NCBI RefSeq assembly: GCF_000178955.2
Contig: NC_016631.1
Location: forward strand, 4,216,001 to 4,280,000
Length of the DNA stretch: 64,000 nucleotides
Reading direction: 5' to 3'
From: Granulicella mallensis MP5ACTX8
GTDB taxonomy: Bacteria; Acidobacteriota; Terriglobia; Terriglobales; Acidobacteriaceae
Shown here piece by piece: positions 29,756 through 38,713 of the stretch (position 1 is the first letter of the stretch; every line of letters begins with the position of its first letter). Both the position numbers and the translations under genes were made by a program. Under the pieces are notes generated by a model, which worked only from the letters and a program-made list of their open reading frames with translations, did no database searches and had not been told where the DNA came from.

Positions 29756-30181
29756 GTGACGAAGCCAGAGTTGAAAGTGCAGCTCCATCCAGGATGGCGC
29801 GAAGTCAAAATCCCTAACGCTCCGACCACATACGTCCGAGGTGCCACATCCGACTCTGGAGCGCTGCAGATCTCGCTCGCCCAGTTCAGAGCCGGCAAGC
29901 TTCCTAATGCCAGCGAGCAACTACTCGTTGCAATCTGCGAGAAGATGGCGAGTAATGTTCAGGGTGTCAAGGAGAAGTCGAGCCGTTCAGGCATCTGCGA
30001 TTTCGGAATGTTCGGGACTGTCGTAGTTAGGGGGAATTCCCCCAGCTACTTCCAGGTCTGGGTACTCTCGAACGTCCGCGAATTCATTCTGGTGACTCAC
30101 ACCTGCGCCAAGGAGCCGGACCCGGTTGAGATTGTTGAAGCAAACGAGATTGCATTGAAAATTGGATGTACCTGGGCATGA
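29756..30181 (+). CDS. Hypothetical protein, 141 residues
   Basis: GTG start. Mixed alpha/beta composition, no signal peptide, no recognised motif; segments such as LHPGWREVKIPNAPTTYVRG and SSRSGICDFGMFGTVVVRG suggest a small beta-rich fold. The context gives no clue. Codon use is less GC-rich than the neighbours. Possibly a real but lineage-specific gene. Confidence 0.5.
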   Translation: MTKPELKVQLHPGWREVKIPNAPTTYVRGATSDSGALQISLAQFRAGKLPNASEQLLVAICEKMASNVQGVKEKSSRSGICDFGMFGTVVVRGNSPSYFQVWVLSNVREFILVTHTCAKEPDPVEIVEANEIALKIGCTWA

Positions 30182-30355
30182 CTCACTTTGAACTCGGCAA
30201 TCGTCAATAGCAGATTCGGCCCCGACAAAACGCGCTTTTCAGAAGCAATGGTCACCGACGATATCGGAGTGTTGTTAACCACGCTTCGTCGCGATTCGGA
30301 ATGGCGGGATCGCGCAGGTTTCAACGGCCACCCCAATTTGATTCCCTCCACAAAC

Positions 30356-31252
30356 CTACTGATGCAATGAGAATCCAGACGGCAAAGCTGCCTCAAGAGT
30401 GATTTGTTCTCCGGTGATGGGGTGGTGGAATCTCAGAAATTGGGCGTGCAGGAAATACCCACCATCGCCCGGCAGCCCGGGGCGATCTTCAAGAGGCTGG
30501 CCGTTTAAGCCGTACAGAGGGTCGCCTACCAGGGGATGGCCGATGGAGGCCAGATGGATTCTGATTTGCTGAGGGCGGCCCGAATGCAGGCTTACCTCAA
30601 AGGTTGTGGTGCTCGTGGTGCGTGAGATCACCTTTGCCAATGACTTCGACGGTTTGCCACTGGGGCTGGCGGCCCACACAGAACCGATGAGCGGGTGCGG
30701 TACAAGGCCGATGGGGGTGAGAATCTCGTAGGCGTCTTGCTGTGCAACGCCTTGAGCCAGCGCTCGGTAGATCTTTTGAATTCTGGAGGTGTTCCAGTTT
30801 GCGGATAGTTGAGAGGCCGCCTGCGGTGTTTTGGCGAAGAGAACGATGCCGGTAGTGGCGCGGCCCAACCGGTGGACAGGGTTTGCGTTGGGGTTTTGCT
30901 TTTGCACCAGGCGCAGGAGTGTGTTTTCCATGAAGCCGCCGCCGGGGAGGGTGGGCAGCCCGCTGGGCTTGTTGACGGCCAACAGATGGGAGTCATCCAA
31001 CAGGACTTCGAAGTGCTGAGGAGAGTCTGGTTCGATCCAGGGTGGACGCTCCCAGACAAGGGTTTGGCCTAAAGTAACCGATTCGCTTCCGGTAGCGATG
31101 ATGCCGTTGAGGGTGACTTCGCCGCTGTCCAGATTTTGTTGCCAGGCTTGTAGGGTTGAGTGGGGGTAAAGACTTGCCAGGTGGGAGAGCAGGGTTTGTC
31201 CACGGGATTTGCTGCCGATGATTGTCGTGTAGGCATAGCCCCGGTTGAGCAT
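30356..31252 (-). CDS. RluA-family RNA pseudouridine synthase
   Basis: 298 residues. An S4-like N-terminal region (LQAWQQNLDSGEVTLNGI) is followed by the catalytic motif HRLGRATTG with the conserved Asp replaced by Gly (HRLDxxTSG in most homologs; here HRLGRATTG). LAVNKPSGLPTLPGGG, GRPQQIRIHLASIGHPLVGD and YGLNG follow in family order. Isomerises uridine in rRNA or tRNA. The Asp-to-Gly change at the catalytic position has been seen in family members annotated for other roles, so activity is uncertain. Confidence 0.88.
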   Translation of the reverse strand: MLNRGYAYTTIIGSKSRGQTLLSHLASLYPHSTLQAWQQNLDSGEVTLNGIIATGSESVTLGQTLVWERPPWIEPDSPQHFEVLLDDSHLLAVNKPSGLPTLPGGGFMENTLLRLVQKQNPNANPVHRLGRATTGIVLFAKTPQAASQLSANWNTSRIQKIYRALAQGVAQQDAYEILTPIGLVPHPLIGSVWAASPSGKPSKSLAKVISRTTSTTTFEVSLHSGRPQQIRIHLASIGHPLVGDPLYGLNGQPLEDRPGLPGDGGYFLHAQFLRFHHPITGEQITLEAALPSGFSLHQ

Positions 31253-31410
31253 GTGGTTTGAGTCTAAGCTATGGTATCTACTGCAGGAGTTGCCGGGTTT
31301 CGAGCGTCACTGGATTTAGAGCAGTTTCCCCCATAGCCGTAGAGTTTTCTTTTTCGAATTCCCTAAAAACTGTCATCTCAACCGGAGGTGGCGTTCTTTG
31401 CCACCGTAGT

Positions 31411-31680
31411 GTTTTTTGTTTTATGTCTCCGCACAGAAGCGTCATCCTGAGCGGAGCGTCCCAGCTTTTGGGGACGCGGAGTCGAAGGACCCCGAGGGTT
31501 ACCCTCTTGCCCAGACTCTTAGAACCTTTTCAACCTCGATCGCTCGAGCCTGAACTCTCGTGCTGGAAAGATCCCAACAGCCTAGGCGAGATCAAGTCCT
31601 TCGGGGTCCTTCGACTCCGCACCTCGCAAAAAACGCGAGGCGCTACGCTCAGGATGACGTCTCTGTCGGGGAACAAAAAA
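31411..31680. repeat. Composite inverted repeat element, copy 2 (inverted relative to copy 1)
   Basis: Starts GTCATCCTGAGCGGAGCG at 31441 and ends GCTCAGGATGAC at 31658. The GTCCC-type hairpin is in the left arm and the CCTCGC-type in the right, the reverse of copy 1 at 8360-8626. The reverse complement of the core matches copy 1, including CAGGCTCGAGCG and GAAAAGGT. The outer TTTTTGTTTTAT also matches. Not coding. Confidence 0.75.
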
Positions 31681-31770
31681 ACTATGCGTGCAACGAGCTT
31701 GATTTCGCTCTACGACCGGGGGCCCCGATTCGTCAGATACGACCTAATCGACTCTCGAATAACCTGCTAC

Positions 31771-31879
31771 AGCAAATCTCCTGTAGGTGTATAGCGAAAC
31801 CACGACGCTTATGGCCGTTTTCCCCCAGAAAAACGGCGCTGCACACCCGATCCCACTTCGCAGTAACAGGAGATTTGCT
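31771..31879. mobile_element. MITE-like element, copy 2
   Basis: Perfect 14-bp terminal inverted repeats AGCAAATCTCCTGT (31771-31784) and ACAGGAGATTTGCT (31866-31879). The interior begins aggtgtatagcgaaacc and has the CAGAAAAACGG block, as in copy 1 at 5596. It ends 13 bases before the DinB-like start codon, so it occupies the promoter and leader of that gene. Confidence 0.8.
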
Positions 31880-31892
31880 CTAAAGTGTGGGG

Positions 31893-32450
31893 ATGCTCAG
31901 AAGACTGGTTTTCGTTGCTCTTCTTTTAGGCGCCTGCACACTACACGCCCAAACCCCTGCTGAGGCGGCTGCCAACGAGGGAATCTGGCAAGGCTACGAC
32001 GGCGAATGGCGATACGTTTCGCGCCTGCTGATCTCGATGGCCGAGGCGATTCCGGCCGACAAGTACGGTTGGCGGCCGGAGCCGGGAGTGCGCTCCGTGA
32101 GCGAAGTGCTCATGCACATCGCCCAATCGAACTACTACCTGCTCAGCGTAACCGGGCCGAAGATGCCGCCCGAGCTTGCATCCAACGATGTAGAGAAAAA
32201 GATCGTGTCCAAGCCGGAGGTGGTGGCCTACCTGCGGCGCTCTCTTGAGGCGGTGAAGACAGCGCGAGCCCAACTGAAGCCTGGCGATCTGCAACGCAAA
32301 GTGAAGATCTATGGCGAACCCGTGAACGTAGACGGGATGTACCTGCGGATCATCTGTCACGATAACGAGCACATGGGCCAACTGATCGCCTACGCCCGCA
32401 TGAACGGCATCGTGCCACCTTGGTCAGCAGGCGTGGTGCTCCCGAAATAG
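31893..32450 (+). CDS. Exported DinB-like protein
   Basis: 185 residues. Signal peptide RRLVFVALLLGACTLHAQ, then a four-helix DinB/YfiT-type bundle. Helix ends carry the usual His positions: VLMHIAQSNYYLL and CHDNEHMGQLIAYARMNG, the HxxxH-type metal site of the family. ATG start; the ribosome site is GTGGGG, formed next to the end of a MITE-like element. DinB-like proteins are thiol-dependent or metal enzymes; substrate unknown. Confidence 0.85.
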   Translation: MLRRLVFVALLLGACTLHAQTPAEAAANEGIWQGYDGEWRYVSRLLISMAEAIPADKYGWRPEPGVRSVSEVLMHIAQSNYYLLSVTGPKMPPELASNDVEKKIVSKPEVVAYLRRSLEAVKTARAQLKPGDLQRKVKIYGEPVNVDGMYLRIICHDNEHMGQLIAYARMNGIVPPWSAGVVLPK

Positions 32451-32554
32451 GCCACCCGGTTCGACGCAAAATTTGTTTGTCGTTCGGCTCGACGTAAATG
32501 CGGGAACCGGACCGTTCGTTCAGCCGTATGATTCCCACAAGGAGTCCTACGCCC

Positions 32555-33406
32555 ATGTTCCGCATCGTTCAGCGACATCTTGGTTTGCTCGCGGCCCTTC
32601 TCATCTTCGTGCCTGCCCTCTGTGTGCACGCGCAGACCCCTATCGTGGAAGAACCGAACTATACGCCCACGCTCACCTTTGACGTTGCCACCATCCGTCT
32701 TGCACCGCCGCCGGACGCCAACTTCCACGTATCCGTCTCCAGCCCGCCGCACTCCAGCCGTTTCGAAGCCACGAACCTTCCGATCAAGGCCCTTCTTCAG
32801 ATTGCTTACGGCTTCGAGGCCCCGGTTACCGGCGCACCGGACTGGGCCACGAACACGTTCTACGACATTCAGGCCCGCTCGGACGAAGCCGCCGACGCCA
32901 GGCTCGCCAAGCTCACCGCTAACGAGGTCCGGCTGGAAAAGCGAAACGCGATTCGCGTGTTGTTGACCGAGCGCCTCGGCCTGAAGACGCATCTTGAAAC
33001 GCGCAATAGCGCCATCTACAACCTCGTTCTGGGTAAAGGCGGCTCGAAGCTGCAGGTTGTGCCCCCGCCGCCCGAGGGTGAAGCGCCGGCCACGCCTCCA
33101 CCCGCCAACGTTCAGGCGCATGGGTCGCAACATGGCCTTGAGCTCGACGGATCGAATGCCCCGATGCGGGCCCTCACCGCGACTCTGGGCGCGATGGTAG
33201 AGGCGCCCGTCGTGGATAAAACGGGTCTCACCGGAACCTACAATTACACGCTTCAGTTTGGCCGCGAGTGGTCAGCGCACGATCCGGACAGCTGGCCGTC
33301 GATCTTCACCGCGATCCAGGAGCAGCTTGGGCTCAAGCTCGAAGCGGTACACGAGTCCGTGCCCAATCTCGTGGTCGACCACATCACGAAGCCAACAGAA
33401 AACTGA
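32555..33406 (+). CDS. TIGR03435-family secreted protein, paralog 3
   Basis: 283 residues. Signal peptide GLLAALLIFVPALCVHAQ. Family segments: FDVATIRLAPPPD, FEATNLPIKALLQIAYGF, VLLTERLGLKTHLE, MRALTATLGAMVEAPVVDKTGLTG and the closing EQLGLKLEAVHESVPNLVVD. A Pro-rich insert (PPPPEGEAPATPPP) sits mid-protein. ATG with AAGGAG ten bases upstream. Function unknown. Confidence 0.92.
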   Translation: MFRIVQRHLGLLAALLIFVPALCVHAQTPIVEEPNYTPTLTFDVATIRLAPPPDANFHVSVSSPPHSSRFEATNLPIKALLQIAYGFEAPVTGAPDWATNTFYDIQARSDEAADARLAKLTANEVRLEKRNAIRVLLTERLGLKTHLETRNSAIYNLVLGKGGSKLQVVPPPPEGEAPATPPPANVQAHGSQHGLELDGSNAPMRALTATLGAMVEAPVVDKTGLTGTYNYTLQFGREWSAHDPDSWPSIFTAIQEQLGLKLEAVHESVPNLVVDHITKPTEN

Positions 33407-33427
33407 TTTACAAACTAAAGGAATCCG

Positions 33428-34315
33428 ATGTATCAGAGGCACCACTCACAATCCACCGGCACCCCTCTCGATCTCAACGTCGTGCCCAAGGTTGGCATCA
33501 TCGGAGTGGGCACCATCGCGGAGGCCCTGACGATGGGGCTATGCGGGTTCGACGACCAGCGTGCGGAGATCCTTCTCTCTCCTCGAAACGACACCCTCGC
33601 GCGCCGGCTTGCACTCCGGTACCCCAACGTCAAGGTCGCCACCGATAACCAGGCTGTCGTGGACGGAAGCGAAATCGTCGTGCTCGCAGTGCGGCCGCAG
33701 GTGACCGAAGAGGTCCTCGGAGCCCTGCGCTTCCGGCCCGATCAGCAGATCGTCAGCCTGATTGCAACCTTCAGCGTCAAGCGGTTGTCGTCGCTGGTGG
33801 CGCCGGCGAATGAGATCTCCCGCGCTATTCCGCTGCCGCCGATTGCGGAGCGACAGGGGCCGCTGGCTCTCTACACACAATCTGCGGAGATCCTGCGGTT
33901 ATTCGACGGGTTGGGAAGCCTGATTCGCGTTGAAGACGAGGCACACCTCGATCTGATCAGCGCGGTCACCTCGCTCATGGGCACATACTTCGGCATGATG
34001 GGGACCGTGGACGATTGGCTGATCGAACGTGGTTTCAAGCCGGAAGCCTCACGCGCCTATGTGGGCGAGATGTTCTTCAACCTGGCCTCGGCTGCGAGAA
34101 ATCGTTCGGCAGAATCTTTCACCAGACTCAGCGCGGACTACTCGACCCTTGGCGGCCTCAATGAGCATGCCTGGCGCGAACTACAAGCCGCCGGGTGGGC
34201 AGATCATCTCCAGGCTGCACTGAACCTGATCCTTGACCGCATCCACGGCCGCGCGACCTTTGACACACAGCTCCCCGGAGCCGCGAATCCTCGCATTGAT
34301 CAGCGCAAGAGCTAG
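33428..34315 (+). CDS. ProC-like NAD(P)-binding oxidoreductase
   Basis: 295 residues. The N-terminal KVGIIGVGTIAEALTMGL is the ProC/F420-type dinucleotide-binding start, followed by LAVRPQVTEEVLGAL and ISRAIPLPPIAERQGPLALY. The C-terminal helical half (ADYSTLGGLNEHAWRELQAAG) resembles pyrroline-5-carboxylate reductase dimer helices, but the sequence is divergent, so proline synthesis is not certain. AAGGA five bases before the ATG. 22 bp after the TIGR03435 gene, same strand. Confidence 0.8.
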   Translation: MYQRHHSQSTGTPLDLNVVPKVGIIGVGTIAEALTMGLCGFDDQRAEILLSPRNDTLARRLALRYPNVKVATDNQAVVDGSEIVVLAVRPQVTEEVLGALRFRPDQQIVSLIATFSVKRLSSLVAPANEISRAIPLPPIAERQGPLALYTQSAEILRLFDGLGSLIRVEDEAHLDLISAVTSLMGTYFGMMGTVDDWLIERGFKPEASRAYVGEMFFNLASAARNRSAESFTRLSADYSTLGGLNEHAWRELQAAGWADHLQAALNLILDRIHGRATFDTQLPGAANPRIDQRKS

Positions 34316-34368
34316 GGTGTGTCATCAAATTGCTATTTCGGATTGAAAATCGAGCCGTGCAAACAGCA
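34312..34368. repeat. Dispersed repeat (CTAGGG...GCAAACAG), copy 1
   Basis: TGTCATCAAATTGCT...CCGTGCAAACAG resembles 39244-39295 over about 55 bases with a few changes and small gaps. It begins in the stop region of the ProC-like gene. Confidence 0.6.
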
Positions 34369-34611
34369 TCATGAGGCAAGACTCGGAAGGGAACGGCTTC
34401 AGCCGGGCCGTAAAAGCCGGAGCCAAGCCCTTTCCACTCTGCCGAAGAACCGGGCCCCGGCGAGCCGCTTTCGCTCGCTGGGTGGTAACGCTGGAGCAAA
34501 GGCGTAGCCGAAGCGACTGAATTGCTTTTTTCGGTGCTGCCAAGACTGTGCATGACTCTCCTGCTTACGCAGAGCGGGTAAAAGCAACCCGCTCTGCGTG
34601 AAGCACGCTCC
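34369..34611. other. Intergenic region between convergent genes
   Basis: Contains GC-rich imperfect palindromes (for example GGCGAGCCG...CGCTCG-type around 34455-34480). No convincing coding frame. Ends in the terminator at 34563-34604. Confidence 0.4.
34563..34604. terminator. Strong hairpin between convergent genes
   Basis: GCTTACGCAGAGCGGGT (34563-34579) pairs with ACCCGCTCTGCGTGAAGC over about 16 bases with one bulge, loop AAAAGCA. It lies between the ProC-like (+) and PfpI (-) stops and can end both transcripts. Confidence 0.65.
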
Positions 34612-35472
34612 TCACTGGTTCTTCAACGTACGCAGCACGATGTCCATCAGAGGGGCATCTGAAGCAGGGTTCTGGCCTGTGATCAACTCGCGGTCTTCAA
34701 TCGCATGCGGCTGCCAGGCTTCCGCCGCATTCGAGATACTTCCTCCCGCGACCTGCAGAGCATCCTGCGGGAAGAAGAGCGGATCGCCCTTGAAGACATA
34801 CTGGGCAGCAATCTTCTCTTCTGCGTCGCTGAAGATGGTCATGTTGTACCCGGCATAGGGCCACCCAGCGGCGATCTTGCGGGCCGCATCGAGATCGCCT
34901 GAGCGGAGCGCTTTCTGGTAGGCAATCGGGTCACTGGTTGCCGAAGCGAGAGCGACCGGTCCATGACACAGCAGGATGGTCGTCTTATTGTGCTTGTGGA
35001 AGTAGACAAGAATCTTTCCAAGCTCAGGGCTTGCCATCAGATCGATCATGGGCGCAGGTCCTCCGGGAACAAACACTGCCTTGTACTGATCTAAGCCGCC
35101 TTCGATCGCCTGACGAAGTGTCAGCGGATGATCGAGATCGCTCAACGTTTTCTGAAATTCCACGGCTGCTTTCAGACGCTCTTCGCTATCGCCAAAGTAC
35201 GTCTTGTTGATGGAGTCGGCTGCCACTTGCGGTATGTTGCCCTTTGGATTGGCAAAGACAAGCTCATAGCCAGCGTCCTTGAAACGCATCGCGGGGTCGA
35301 CCAGCTCATTGAGGTAATAGCCGGTCTCGAATGTCTTTCCATCTTTCAAAGGAAGTGTCGTTTCGCTCGAAAGAACTACGAGAATCTTTCCTTTGCCGTG
35401 CTGCGCCGAAGCGCCGCTTACTGAGGCTGCCGTGATTGCTGCTGCCATAACAATGTTCCTCCATATCTTCAT
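34612..35472 (-). CDS. Exported DJ-1/PfpI-family protein
   Basis: 286 residues. Signal peptide NIVMAAAITAASVSGASAQ. GKILVVLSSETTLPLKDG begins the fold and TILLCHGPVALASA carries the conserved cysteine of the nucleophile elbow. PHAIEDRELITGQNPASDAP is the typical end. Related to the Hsp31/glyoxalase-III and type 1 glutamine amidotransferase-like groups; the export signal points to a periplasmic role. ATG with AGGA five bases upstream. Confidence 0.88.
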   Translation of the reverse strand: MKIWRNIVMAAAITAASVSGASAQHGKGKILVVLSSETTLPLKDGKTFETGYYLNELVDPAMRFKDAGYELVFANPKGNIPQVAADSINKTYFGDSEERLKAAVEFQKTLSDLDHPLTLRQAIEGGLDQYKAVFVPGGPAPMIDLMASPELGKILVYFHKHNKTTILLCHGPVALASATSDPIAYQKALRSGDLDAARKIAAGWPYAGYNMTIFSDAEEKIAAQYVFKGDPLFFPQDALQVAGGSISNAAEAWQPHAIEDRELITGQNPASDAPLMDIVLRTLKNQ

Positions 35473-35510
35473 GTCGTTCCTCTTTCTCGCCTTTCTGTCC
35501 CGCTGCTTAC

Positions 35511-36389
35511 TTATTCTTGTGTCGAGCTGAGAGTCTCCTGCAGCACTTGTTCCAGTGTTGTTGCTGCAACGACGCGCTCGGCGCTCGTACTTCCAAATGC
35601 AATCCAGTGGCTGTTAAATCCTTCAATCATTTCGGCCATCGCTTCAGAAGAGCGCGGGGTGAGACCCCAGCTTTGATAGGTGGGGATCCATTGGTCTCGC
35701 GGAACAATAGAGGCCTTGATCTCCCTGCCGAAGACTTTGCTGAAGCTTGACGCAACGTCGATTGGAGAGAGCGCGGGCTCTGCTGCAAGCTCAATCACTC
35801 GATGACCCGACCATGTCTGCTGAAGCAGGTCTGCGGCAAGCGTGCCTATGTCCTTGGTAGCGATCATGGGCACACGCAAAGGCAAAGGATCGAGAAAACT
35901 CCAGAGCACGCCCGTTTCCCGGGCGGAAGAGATAAGTCCATGGAAGTTCTCCATAAACCAGCCCGCGCGAATGGCGGCCGTCGAGATCGGCAGGTTCGAA
36001 AAGGCCTCTTCCAGCGCGTGCAGCTTGAGGATGGCTCCAGTTCCGGTTTCGCGTTCGGCCCCGATGGACGAAAGAAAGACAACCTTGCGAACGCCCGCGG
36101 CCATCACCGCGTGCTTCAGGCTGGTCAGGTCCCTGGTGTTTTCCGCGAACATGTCCTGCGCCTCGAAGTAGGTCGGCAGCATGACGTACACGCCCTCGCT
36201 TCCCTCGAAAGCGCGTGCCATCTGATCTCTATCTGAAAGCTCTGCTGCGACGATCTCCGCGCCTCGCTCCCGCCATTCGACCGCTTTGGCCACATTGCGG
36301 ACGACGCCCCGGACCTTATGCCCTTGAGCAAGAAGTGCCTTTGCTGCCGTGCCGCCCGTCTTCCCCGTGATGCCGATGACTGTGTACAT
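35511..36389 (-). CDS. NmrA-like NAD(P)-binding protein
   Basis: 292 residues. Atypical SDR fold: YTVIGITGKTGGTAAKALL is the glycine-rich NADP loop, GVRKVVFLSSIGAERETG is a family hallmark, and IRAGWFMENF follows. Members include NmrA-type redox sensors and quinone oxidoreductases (QorB-like). Start ATG with GAGGAG six bases upstream. Divergent from a LysR regulator with a perfect palindrome between them, so it is the likely target. Confidence 0.9.
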   Translation of the reverse strand: MYTVIGITGKTGGTAAKALLAQGHKVRGVVRNVAKAVEWRERGAEIVAAELSDRDQMARAFEGSEGVYVMLPTYFEAQDMFAENTRDLTSLKHAVMAAGVRKVVFLSSIGAERETGTGAILKLHALEEAFSNLPISTAAIRAGWFMENFHGLISSARETGVLWSFLDPLPLRVPMIATKDIGTLAADLLQQTWSGHRVIELAAEPALSPIDVASSFSKVFGREIKASIVPRDQWIPTYQSWGLTPRSSEAMAEMIEGFNSHWIAFGSTSAERVVAATTLEQVLQETLSSTQE

Positions 36390-36458
36390 ATGTATCTCCT
36401 CAAATCAAATTTCCTGTTACGGCCAATAAGATTCGCGAGGATACGCACGCAATTCACG

Positions 36459-36480
36459 CATATGTCACACAAGACATATG
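36459..36480. promoter_or_regulatory. Perfect palindrome between nmrA-like and lysR genes
   Basis: CATATGTC-acacaa-GACATATG, 8-bp arms, ends 16 bases before the LysR start codon. Fits the symmetric site bound by LysR-type regulators in a divergent promoter and would allow autorepression and control of the nmrA-like gene. Confidence 0.6.
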
Positions 36481-36496
36481 ATCTAAAATCATCAAT

Positions 36497-37417
36497 ATGG
36501 AGATAGACGCTCGTATCCTCGGCGGAATTGCCACACTCTCAGCCGTGGTTGAGTCAGGGAGCTTTGTGAGAGCAGCCAACACCTTGGGCGTCACTCAATC
36601 TGCGGTGAGCCGCGCGATCGCCAAATTGGAAGTCCGGATTGGCATACGGTTGTTTCATCGCACAACCAGGACCGTGAAGCTGACCGCAGAGGGCAAGCAG
36701 TTTTACGAGGAGATCGCGCCTCTGCTCGACGGCATTAAGAATGCTGTGACATTGGCGAGCGGAACAGGCGCCTCAGTCAAGGGGCATCTGCGCGTCAATA
36801 TCGACCCCTTGTTTTCACGGCTGCTCATCGCTCCACAGATTGGGAAGTTCCTTGATCGTTATCCTGAACTTTCTCTGGAACTGGTGACACGAAGTTTGCT
36901 GGGAGATTTGGTCAGTGAGGGCTTCGATGTCGGCATTCGCTTCGGAGATCCGGCTCCATCTTCGCTTGTCATTCGAAAGCTGTTGGATACCCGCATTCTC
37001 ACCGTAGCCGCACCCGGCTATATCAACAAATTCGGCCGCCCGAGCAAACCCACCGATCTCAGTCACCATAATTGTCTTCAATTCCGCAATTCTGCCACCG
37101 GGCAACCGTATGAATGGGAATTTCGTAGGGGCCGCAAAGTCGTCCCGGTCAAAACCGATAGCCGGCTTATGTTGACGGACGCGGGCACTCTGCTGGCGAC
37201 CTGCCTCGCAGGCGTCGGCATCGCGCAAGTGATGAACCTTGAGATTCAGCCACTACTCCATTCTGGCAAACTCATCGATCTTTTCCCGGACTGGCCCGAT
37301 GAAACATTCCCTCTCTACATGCTCTATCCCTCTCGCACATTGCCCCCGGCGAAGTTGCGGGTATTTATCGATTTCGTGCAGACCGTGACAGGGCAGCGTT
37401 CCGATGTCGCTGGGTAA
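36497..37417 (+). CDS. LysR-family transcriptional regulator
   Basis: 306 residues. N-terminal winged helix: LSAVVESGSFVRAANTLGVTQSAVSRAIAKLE, typical of LysR. The periplasmic-binding-like effector domain follows (GHLRVNIDPLFSRLLIAP, GFDVGIRFGD, TRILTVAAPGYINKFGRP). Divergent from the nmrA-like gene; in this family pairing such regulators usually respond to a quinone, aldehyde or other electrophile, though the ligand here is not visible. Confidence 0.93.
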   Translation: MEIDARILGGIATLSAVVESGSFVRAANTLGVTQSAVSRAIAKLEVRIGIRLFHRTTRTVKLTAEGKQFYEEIAPLLDGIKNAVTLASGTGASVKGHLRVNIDPLFSRLLIAPQIGKFLDRYPELSLELVTRSLLGDLVSEGFDVGIRFGDPAPSSLVIRKLLDTRILTVAAPGYINKFGRPSKPTDLSHHNCLQFRNSATGQPYEWEFRRGRKVVPVKTDSRLMLTDAGTLLATCLAGVGIAQVMNLEIQPLLHSGKLIDLFPDWPDETFPLYMLYPSRTLPPAKLRVFIDFVQTVTGQRSDVAG

Positions 37418-37541
37418 CGGCATCCTTACCGCGCTACAACTACAACTCCGCCAGGGGCTTCAGCCAGCATTTCCCCCGACATCCCTTCCCACAGCCCTCA
37501 CGACAACCGCACACCCTCGTCCGCGATAAACTGAAAGAGAC

Positions 37542-38594
37542 ATGATTCCTACCCTTGAATGGACGCCTGAAGGCGTTAACTTCCTCGATCAGACCAAGCT
37601 CCCCCTCGAAGAGACCTACGTTCTCGCCACCGACTATAAGCAAGTCGCCACCGTGATCCGCGACATGATCGTGCGCGGCGCTCCCGCCATCGGTGTCTCC
37701 GCCGCTATGGGCGTTGCCATCGGCATCGACCGCAGCACCGCCACCACCATTCCCGCCCTCAACGAAGAGGTCGCCGTCATCTGCGAGACCCTCGCGAAGA
37801 CCCGCCCCACCGCGGTCAATCTCTTCTGGGGCATCGCCCAGGTGCGCGATCTCTACAACGAGCTCGCCGCGAAGAATACGCCGATCCGGGAGATCAAGGC
37901 CGCCGTCGTAGCGTTGGGCCAGCGGCTGTACGACGAAGACATCGCCGCCTGCAAGCGGATGGGAGCCCACGGCGCCTCACTGATGCCGAAGGAAGGCACC
38001 GTGCTGACGCATTGCAACGCCGGTGCACTCGCGACCTGCGGCTACGGATCGGCACTCGGCGTGATTCGCGGTGCCATCGAGGCCGGCCACAAGATCCACG
38101 TGTTCGCCGACGAAACCCGTCCCTTCCTTCAAGGCGCTCGTCTCACCGCGTGGGAACTGATGAAGGACAACATCCCCACCACCGTTCTCTGCGACAACAT
38201 GAGCGCGCACCTGATGAGCAAGGGCCGCATCCAGGCCGTGATCGTCGGTGCGGACCGCATCGCCGCCAACGGCGACACCGCCAACAAGATCGGCACCTAC
38301 GGCGTCTCCATCCTGGCCAAGGAGCACGGGATTCCCTTCTACGTAGCGGCGCCGTTCAACACCATCGACCTCGCTACGGCACACGGCAACGACATCCCTA
38401 TCGAGCAGCGCGATGCCCGCGAGGTAACCCACTCCAACGGCAAGCAGATGACCCCGGACGGCGTGGGCATCGAAAACCCCGCCTTCGACGTGACCCCCGC
38501 GAAGTACATCACAGCGATCATTACCGAACGCGGTGTGCTGCGCGCGCCCTTCGACGAGTCGATCAAGGCGATGGCGCAAAAGGGCACAAACTAG
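37542..38594 (+). CDS. mtnA: S-methyl-5-thioribose-1-phosphate isomerase
   Basis: Isomerises methylthioribose 1-phosphate to the ribulose form in methionine salvage. 350 residues. Key motifs: [32 protein letters not shown] with the catalytic Cys, [19 protein letters not shown] with the catalytic Asp, and [15 protein letters not shown] with AAAGAG upstream. No other methionine salvage gene is adjacent. The downstream side has the left end of a MITE-like element and two hairpins. Confidence 0.95.
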   Translation: MIPTLEWTPEGVNFLDQTKLPLEETYVLATDYKQVATVIRDMIVRGAPAIGVSAAMGVAIGIDRSTATTIPALNEEVAVICETLAKTRPTAVNLFWGIAQVRDLYNELAAKNTPIREIKAAVVALGQRLYDEDIAACKRMGAHGASLMPKEGTVLTHCNAGALATCGYGSALGVIRGAIEAGHKIHVFADETRPFLQGARLTAWELMKDNIPTTVLCDNMSAHLMSKGRIQAVIVGADRIAANGDTANKIGTYGVSILAKEHGIPFYVAAPFNTIDLATAHGNDIPIEQRDAREVTHSNGKQMTPDGVGIENPAFDVTPAKYITAIITERGVLRAPFDESIKAMAQKGTN

Positions 38595-38607
38595 AGCATT
38601 TCCCCGG

Positions 38608-38642
38608 GAGCAAATCTCCTGTAGGTGTATAGCGGAATCACG
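38608..38642. mobile_element. MITE-like element, left-end fragment
   Basis: GAGCAAATCTCCTGTAGGTG followed by tatagcggaatca matches the left end of copies 1 and 2. After about 35 bases the match is lost and a hairpin begins, and no right terminal repeat is found. A truncated relic downstream of mtnA. Confidence 0.65.
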
Positions 38643-38697
38643 GAAGTGCATCTTCCGTGGCGGATCTGCTGGATAGTGCTCGTCCAGCAGATCCGCC
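38639..38697. terminator. Two adjacent hairpins between mtnA and a convergent gene
   Basis: CACGGAAG-tgcat-CTTCCGTG (38639-38659) then a 15-bp perfect stem GGCGGATCTGCTGGA / TCCAGCAGATCCGCC (38659-38697) with a nine-base loop. No strong T-run, but position between convergent stops suggests transcript end function. Confidence 0.55.
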
Positions 38698-38713
38698 CCA
38701 AGGGTCAGCGATT

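Noticed and set aside
30188..30370. 60-codon frame with a TTG start
   Set aside because: No ribosome site and no motif; it overlaps the end of the pseudouridine synthase on the other strand.
31258..31794. 178-codon frame in the repeat-rich gap
   Set aside because: It runs through composite repeat copy 2 and the left end of MITE-like copy 2, so it is not a gene.
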